Shown in pieces: positions 6,840 through 9,758 of a stretch of 9,758 nucleotides of DNA; position 1 is the stretch's first letter; every line of letters begins with the position of its first letter. The stretch lies in contig CAZLXP010000100.1 of NCBI GenBank assembly GCA_964563535.1, positions 1-9,758 on the forward strand. Direction: 5' to 3'. Source of the stretch: WVWN01 sp964563535 (GTDB lineage: Bacteria > RBG-13-66-14 > B26-G2 > WVWN01). The notes under the pieces were generated by a model, which searched no databases, was not told the DNA's origin, and was given only the letters and a program-made list of their open reading frames with translations. The translations under genes and the position numbers were made by a program.

Positions 6840-7631
6840 TTACTTGCCTTCTTTCTCGGGAATGTCGGGGCGAATGCCGGTTACAATGGGTGCCTCTTGC
6901 TCCGAGAACAACTTCAAAGATACTTCGGTCTTAACTCCTTTTCTTACTTCGATTTTGGATCGCCGCTCCTGTCCGTAACCAGTCGCCCAAAAGGTAAGAT
7001 TGTAGGAACCGGGCGGCACGGCCGAAAAAACATAGAAGCCGTAGCGATTGGTTACGGTCTCCAGGCCGAGGTCGTCGATTTCGACGAGTACGTTCGCGGC
7101 CGGTTCGTCGAATTGGTCGCGGACGCGGCCGAAGATTACGCCGGCGTCTTTTGGGACATCTATGTCCTTCGGGTCGTTTATATTGTAGTCGTACGTTTTC
7201 GGCGGCATTTCCGCGTCGATGCCGGTCGTTCGCACCTCCCATTCTCCGGGGTTTTCCGCGTAGGCCGTCGCCCCGAGCGCCGCCAACATCACGCCGGCGG
7301 CGTAGCCGAGGAACGCGGGCCTGAGGTTCGGGTTTACTTTCGTGGAGGCGACGATGGCCTTGAGCTGCTCAGCGGGAACGGCGTTGAGCATCGTCGCCTC
7401 GGCCGGCTCGAGCTTCAACGATATCGCCGCCGCGGCGTCGGCGCGCTTCTCGAGAAGCAGCTTTTTAAACGCCGGGTCAACGGCCGCCTTCTTGACTAAT
7501 ACCTCGACGCCGCGGGGGATGTCGGCGACGTTCGCCCCTCCGGCGGGCGGCCTGCCCCCCACGATGGTCGTGCGGACGGCCTCGGCTTCGCCGGGGCGGG
7601 CCATCTTTATCCGTTCGGCTTCTTTTCCCAA
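6840..7631 (-). CDS. NHLP-like leader protein with carboxypeptidase-regulatory-like domain (gene C)
   Basis: Predicted exported protein, 263 residues, function unknown. Residues 1-126 are the module shared with genes A and B: VGGRPP (24-29), an NHLP-like helical part (about 37-97), then a hydrophobic segment (107-125) ending A-Y-A, which fits signal peptidase I cleavage. Residues about 163-240 (VIFGRV, TNRYGFYVFSAVPPGSY, ending EVSLKL) match the beta-sandwich CarboxypepD_reg/CNA-B-like type found in surface and secreted proteins. The tail carries TGIRPDIP (251-258); a degenerate copy, TTGIDAEMPP, lies at 135-144. I chose the TTG at 7631 because AAAGGA lies 7 bases upstream and because this start aligns residue by residue with genes A and B. 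A downstream ATG (residue 10) has no comparable site. The gap from gene B is 11 bases and to the radical SAM gene 1 base. Confidence 0.78.
   Translation of the reverse strand: MGKEAERIKMARPGEAEAVRTTIVGGRPPAGGANVADIPRGVEVLVKKAAVDPAFKKLLLEKRADAAAAISLKLEPAEATMLNAVPAEQLKAIVASTKVNPNLRPAFLGYAAGVMLAALGATAYAENPGEWEVRTTGIDAEMPPKTYDYNINDPKDIDVPKDAGVIFGRVRDQFDEPAANVLVEIDDLGLETVTNRYGFYVFSAVPPGSYNLTFWATGYGQERRSKIEVRKGVKTEVSLKLFSEQEAPIVTGIRPDIPEKEGK
7254..7631 (-). repeat. leader-module paralogous repeat, copy in gene C
   Basis: Coding repeat of 126 codons. It aligns base for base with 7787-8164 at a fixed offset of 533 bp, with long identical runs (for example around 7344-7405 against 7877-7938) and no indel. 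After codon 126 the two genes share no alignable DNA. Confidence 0.85.
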
Positions 7632-7642
7632 GATTTTATCCT

Positions 7643-8164
7643 TTAAGGCGGGCCGGGCCTAATCCCGCGCGTGACAGGCTCGTCCCCTTTTTCCGGTTGC
7701 TTTGCCGCGTCCTGGGTACGGTCAGCTACGCCCGGTGGTGGGTCGGGCCTAATGCCTTCGACCGGCGGTGAGGTTGGGTTACCATCGCACGCCGTCGTCG
7801 TCGCCCCGAGCGCCGCCAACATAACACCCGCGGCGTAGCCGAGGAACGCGGGCCTGAGGGAGGGGTTAACCTTCGTGGAGGCGACGATGGCCTTGAGCTG
7901 CTCAGCGGGGACGGCGTTGAGCATCGTCGCCTCGGCCGGCTCGAGCTTGAGGGCGATGGCCTCGGCCGCCCCGGCGCGCTTCTCAATAAGCAGCTTTTTG
8001 AACGGCGGGTCGACCGCGGCTTTCTTTATGAGAACCTCCAGGCCGCGGGGGATATGGCCGACGGCTTTACTGGTCCCGGGCGGCCTGCCGCCGACGATGG
8101 TGGTGCGGATGGCCTCGGCTTCGCCGGGGCGGGCCATTTTGATATAACGCTTATCTCGGTTCAC
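7643..8164 (-). CDS. short NHLP-like leader protein with GIRPD/GIRPG tail, possible precursor (gene B)
   Basis: 173 residues, function unknown; the most precursor-like of the three paralogues. Residues 1-126 are the shared leader and hydrophobic module, about 89% identical to gene C over residues 37-120 by my count. Only about 47 residues remain after it. They are rich in Pro, Asp and Gly, with no recognisable folded domain, and carry two copies of the motif: EGIRPDPP (136-143) and TRGIRPGPP, which is the very C-terminus (165-173). Cys126 follows the hydrophobic segment (TTTAC), similar to but not a canonical lipobox. The GTG start at 8164 has GGAG 5 bases upstream and aligns in register with A and C. 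It could be a RiPP-like precursor, a small lipoprotein, or a membrane-anchored peptide. I cannot decide between these. Confidence 0.75.
   Translation of the reverse strand: MNRDKRYIKMARPGEAEAIRTTIVGGRPPGTSKAVGHIPRGLEVLIKKAAVDPPFKKLLIEKRAGAAEAIALKLEPAEATMLNAVPAEQLKAIVASTKVNPSLRPAFLGYAAGVMLAALGATTTACDGNPTSPPVEGIRPDPPPGVADRTQDAAKQPEKGDEPVTRGIRPGPP
7787..8164 (-). repeat. leader-module paralogous repeat, copy in gene B
   Basis: Partner of 7254-7631. High identity at silent as well as coding positions suggests a recent duplication or gene conversion restricted to the leader module. Confidence 0.85.
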
Positions 8165-8192
8165 GGTTTCTCCGCGTTAAACCCGGGTTATT

Positions 8193-9584
8193 TTAATTAT
8201 TGCCGTCAATGAAGACGAACGGTTGAACTACTGTCACCGTGCCTTCGTCGATTTGGGAGAATTCCCAACGCGAAATTTCTGATAAAACCGCGCCCGCGAG
8301 TGCCGCGCAATTTAACGTATCGCTTATTATAGCCGCTTCGGTTGCTCGGCCGTCCGGGGTTATGTCGTAACGCACGACGAGTTTGCCACTCCCCAACCGG
8401 GGGTTCTTTTTTAGTAAGCTTACGTATAAATTATTAACGTTCCGTACGTTATTTCGCGTAATTCGGAATATAGTTTTAGGTGAGCGCCGTGGATTATCCA
8501 AGCTAAACCCGGTAATACCAGGCTCCGCGATCGTAACGGAAGGTTCTGATCGGGGAGAGGTATATTTTCGTGTCGTAATAGAGTCCGGCCTGATCCCCGT
8601 GATCCCGTACGTATGGGGCCCATAGTGTTCGGGTATCCAGGCGGGCGCACTGCCCCCTGGGGCCGCGGTTCCTAGAATTTCGGCGATACTTCTACCGGTC
8701 GGAAAAGCTTCACTTAAGGCAACGCCGGCGGAAGGGTACGGCGAACGCGGCCCGAAGTTGAATTTGTAAACGACTTCTACGTCACCGTTTTCGATGGGGT
8801 CTACCTTCCAAACCGCTACCCTCTGTAGGACTCGAGCTCTAACCAACGGCGAACCGATACTGTCCGAGATTAATCGCGGGTTTTCGACGTCGCCGTCCGC
8901 GGTAACCGTGAAGCGCGCGGTTATGTGTCCCTCTTTGGCCCCCGGGTTCCCCGCAATGTAATCGTCATATTCGGATTTGACGAAGGAGAGGACGGGTTTC
9001 ATCTTATTTTGTAAGAAGTCAATTCGGCGTTTTTTGTCGTTGGCACCGTCGCCGCCGACGTACACGACGTAGCCTTTCTCGTCGTGGATAGTGGGCCGCA
9101 TACCGGCTGACGGCATTTCAAGTAGACGGATCGTTTTTTCTACGACCGCATCCTCCAATATATCCTCGTTCTGCGCCCATTCAACTTCGGGGGAAGTTTT
9201 TTTCTGGCAAACGGTTACAGCCGTCCCCAGCGCCGCTAGCATCGCGCCGGCGGCGTAACCGAGGAACACGGGTTTTAATTTGGGGCTTATGCGCGTGTGA
9301 GCGATGATGGCCTCGAGGTGGGGAAGGGGGACCGCGGCCAGCATCGCCTCTTCCGCGGCGGTAAGTTTAAGGCCGATAGCGTTAGCGGCGTCGGCCTTTT
9401 TTTCCAGTAGTAAGTTCTTGAATTTAGGGTCTACCGCGGCTTTCTTTATGAGGACCTCCAGGCCGCGGGGAATGTGGCGCGGGATGACGTCGCTTTGGGG
9501 CGGCCTGCCGCCGACGACGGTGGCGCGGGCGATTTCTCTCTCGTTGTGGGCCTGGTCGTTTCGCGAACCTTCGATATTTCCCAT
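8193..9584 (-). CDS. NHLP-like leader protein with two AgmX/PglI (TonB C-terminal-like) domains (gene A)
   Basis: First gene of the operon, 463 residues, function unknown. Residues 1-126 are the shared module: VGGRPP at 24-29, NHLP-like part about 37-97, hydrophobic segment 105-125, Cys126. About 70% of residues 37-120 match gene B. Two similar domains follow at about 190-280 and 380-460. Each has a pattern of NPG/NPRLGSG, V-x-F/Y-x-I/V-T-x-DG, a conserved IxSDS/IISDT, a helix, then W-x-(V/F) and a final hydrophobic strand ending F-x-F. This is the AgmX/PglI C-terminal pattern, structurally related to the TonB C-terminus and usually periplasmic. Motif copies are AGMRPT (160-165) and ITGIRPD (328-334), between domains. 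The ATG has GAGGGG 5 bases upstream and lies just downstream of the operon promoter. The 3' half is locally more AT-rich than the rest. Confidence 0.78.
   Translation of the reverse strand: MGNIEGSRNDQAHNEREIARATVVGGRPPQSDVIPRHIPRGLEVLIKKAAVDPKFKNLLLEKKADAANAIGLKLTAAEEAMLAAVPLPHLEAIIAHTRISPKLKPVFLGYAAGAMLAALGTAVTVCQKKTSPEVEWAQNEDILEDAVVEKTIRLLEMPSAGMRPTIHDEKGYVVYVGGDGANDKKRRIDFLQNKMKPVLSFVKSEYDDYIAGNPGAKEGHITARFTVTADGDVENPRLISDSIGSPLVRARVLQRVAVWKVDPIENGDVEVVYKFNFGPRSPYPSAGVALSEAFPTGRSIAEILGTAAPGGSAPAWIPEHYGPHTYGITGIRPDSITTRKYTSPRSEPSVTIAEPGITGFSLDNPRRSPKTIFRITRNNVRNVNNLYVSLLKKNPRLGSGKLVVRYDITPDGRATEAAIISDTLNCAALAGAVLSEISRWEFSQIDEGTVTVVQPFVFIDGNN
9207..9584 (-). repeat. leader-module paralogous repeat, divergent copy in gene A
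   Basis: Third copy of the 126-codon module, alignable without gaps at the protein level to the other two but clearly older at the DNA level. The best-conserved stretches are VGGRPP, IPRGLEVLIKKAAVDP and FLGYAAG. Confidence 0.8.
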
Positions 9585-9628
9585 AATATCCCCTCTTCAA
9601 ACCGAGGCCGCGACGTTACTACGTTAAT

Positions 9629-9657
9629 ATTATATCCGTATTCCCCGGTCCGTGCAA
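9629..9657 (-). promoter_or_regulatory. sigma70-type promoter of the five-gene operon
   Basis: On the - strand, TTGCAC (9657-9652) and a consensus TATAAT (9634-9629) are separated by 17 bases. Initiation near 9622 gives a leader of about 38 bases to the ATG of gene A. I found no comparable promoter in the short gaps between the operon genes. The remaining flank, 9658-9758, is AT-rich; the only other candidate there is a weak rightward TTGATA-16-TAAATT at 9671-9698. Confidence 0.8.
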
Positions 9658-9758
9658 ATTACATCCGCTTTTGATATCGGTTTGCGCTGCGATAAATTCG
9701 CGTACCCGTCGCCTCAAATTATATCGCATAATTAAGCTAAGGCTTAAAATATTTATTT

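Noticed and set aside
8180..8189. Palindrome AACCCGGGTT between genes A and B, followed by a T-run on one side
   Set aside because: No loop and only three to five base pairs if folded, on the wrong side for a leftward terminator of useful strength; not supported as terminator or operator.
9671..9698. Rightward TTGATA-16-TAAATT possible promoter near the window edge
   Set aside because: Poor -10 and short spacer in an AT-rich stretch, and any gene it would serve lies outside the window.

Overview
The window is GC-rich bacterial DNA with short intergenic gaps and well-formed sigma70-type promoters. It holds eight protein genes and no rRNA, tRNA, CRISPR array or insertion sequence that I can see. 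The source is probably an uncultured, likely anaerobic bacterium. That guess rests on formate-tetrahydrofolate ligase, a short ThiC, a B12-type radical SAM enzyme, AgmX/PglI-like domains and a secreted beta-propeller-like protein. I cannot name the phylum from this sequence alone.

Left part (1-4530): a GT-C family membrane glycosyltransferase enters from the left edge on the + strand and is cut at its 5' end. It converges on thiC (- strand), and the two share a near-perfect bidirectional terminator. thiC and fhs (formate-tetrahydrofolate ligase, + strand) diverge from a 211-bp control region that holds one clear promoter for each gene. No TPP riboswitch is visible in the very short thiC leader. 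fhs ends at a second bidirectional terminator, which it shares with the next operon.

Right part (4543-9660): five - strand genes, separated by only 1 to 34 bases, appear to form one operon read from a single strong promoter at 9629-9657. In transcription order they are: (A) a 463-residue protein with two AgmX/PglI (TonB C-terminal-like) domains; (B) a 173-residue short protein; (C) a 263-residue protein with a carboxypeptidase-regulatory-like fold; (D) a B12-binding-type radical SAM enzyme; (E) a secreted beta-propeller-like protein that seems to start at an ACG codon.

The striking part is that A, B and C begin with the same 126-residue module, alignable without gaps. It consists of a VGGRPP motif, a helical domain resembling the nitrile-hydratase-like leader peptide (NHLP) clan, and a hydrophobic segment that looks like an internal export signal or membrane anchor. 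After it come unrelated cargo domains and short G-I-R-P-D/G motifs. This layout, shared leader plus variable cargo plus repeated short motif plus radical SAM enzyme, looks like a peptide or protein modification and export system. I do not recognise it as a described one. The modification itself is inference.
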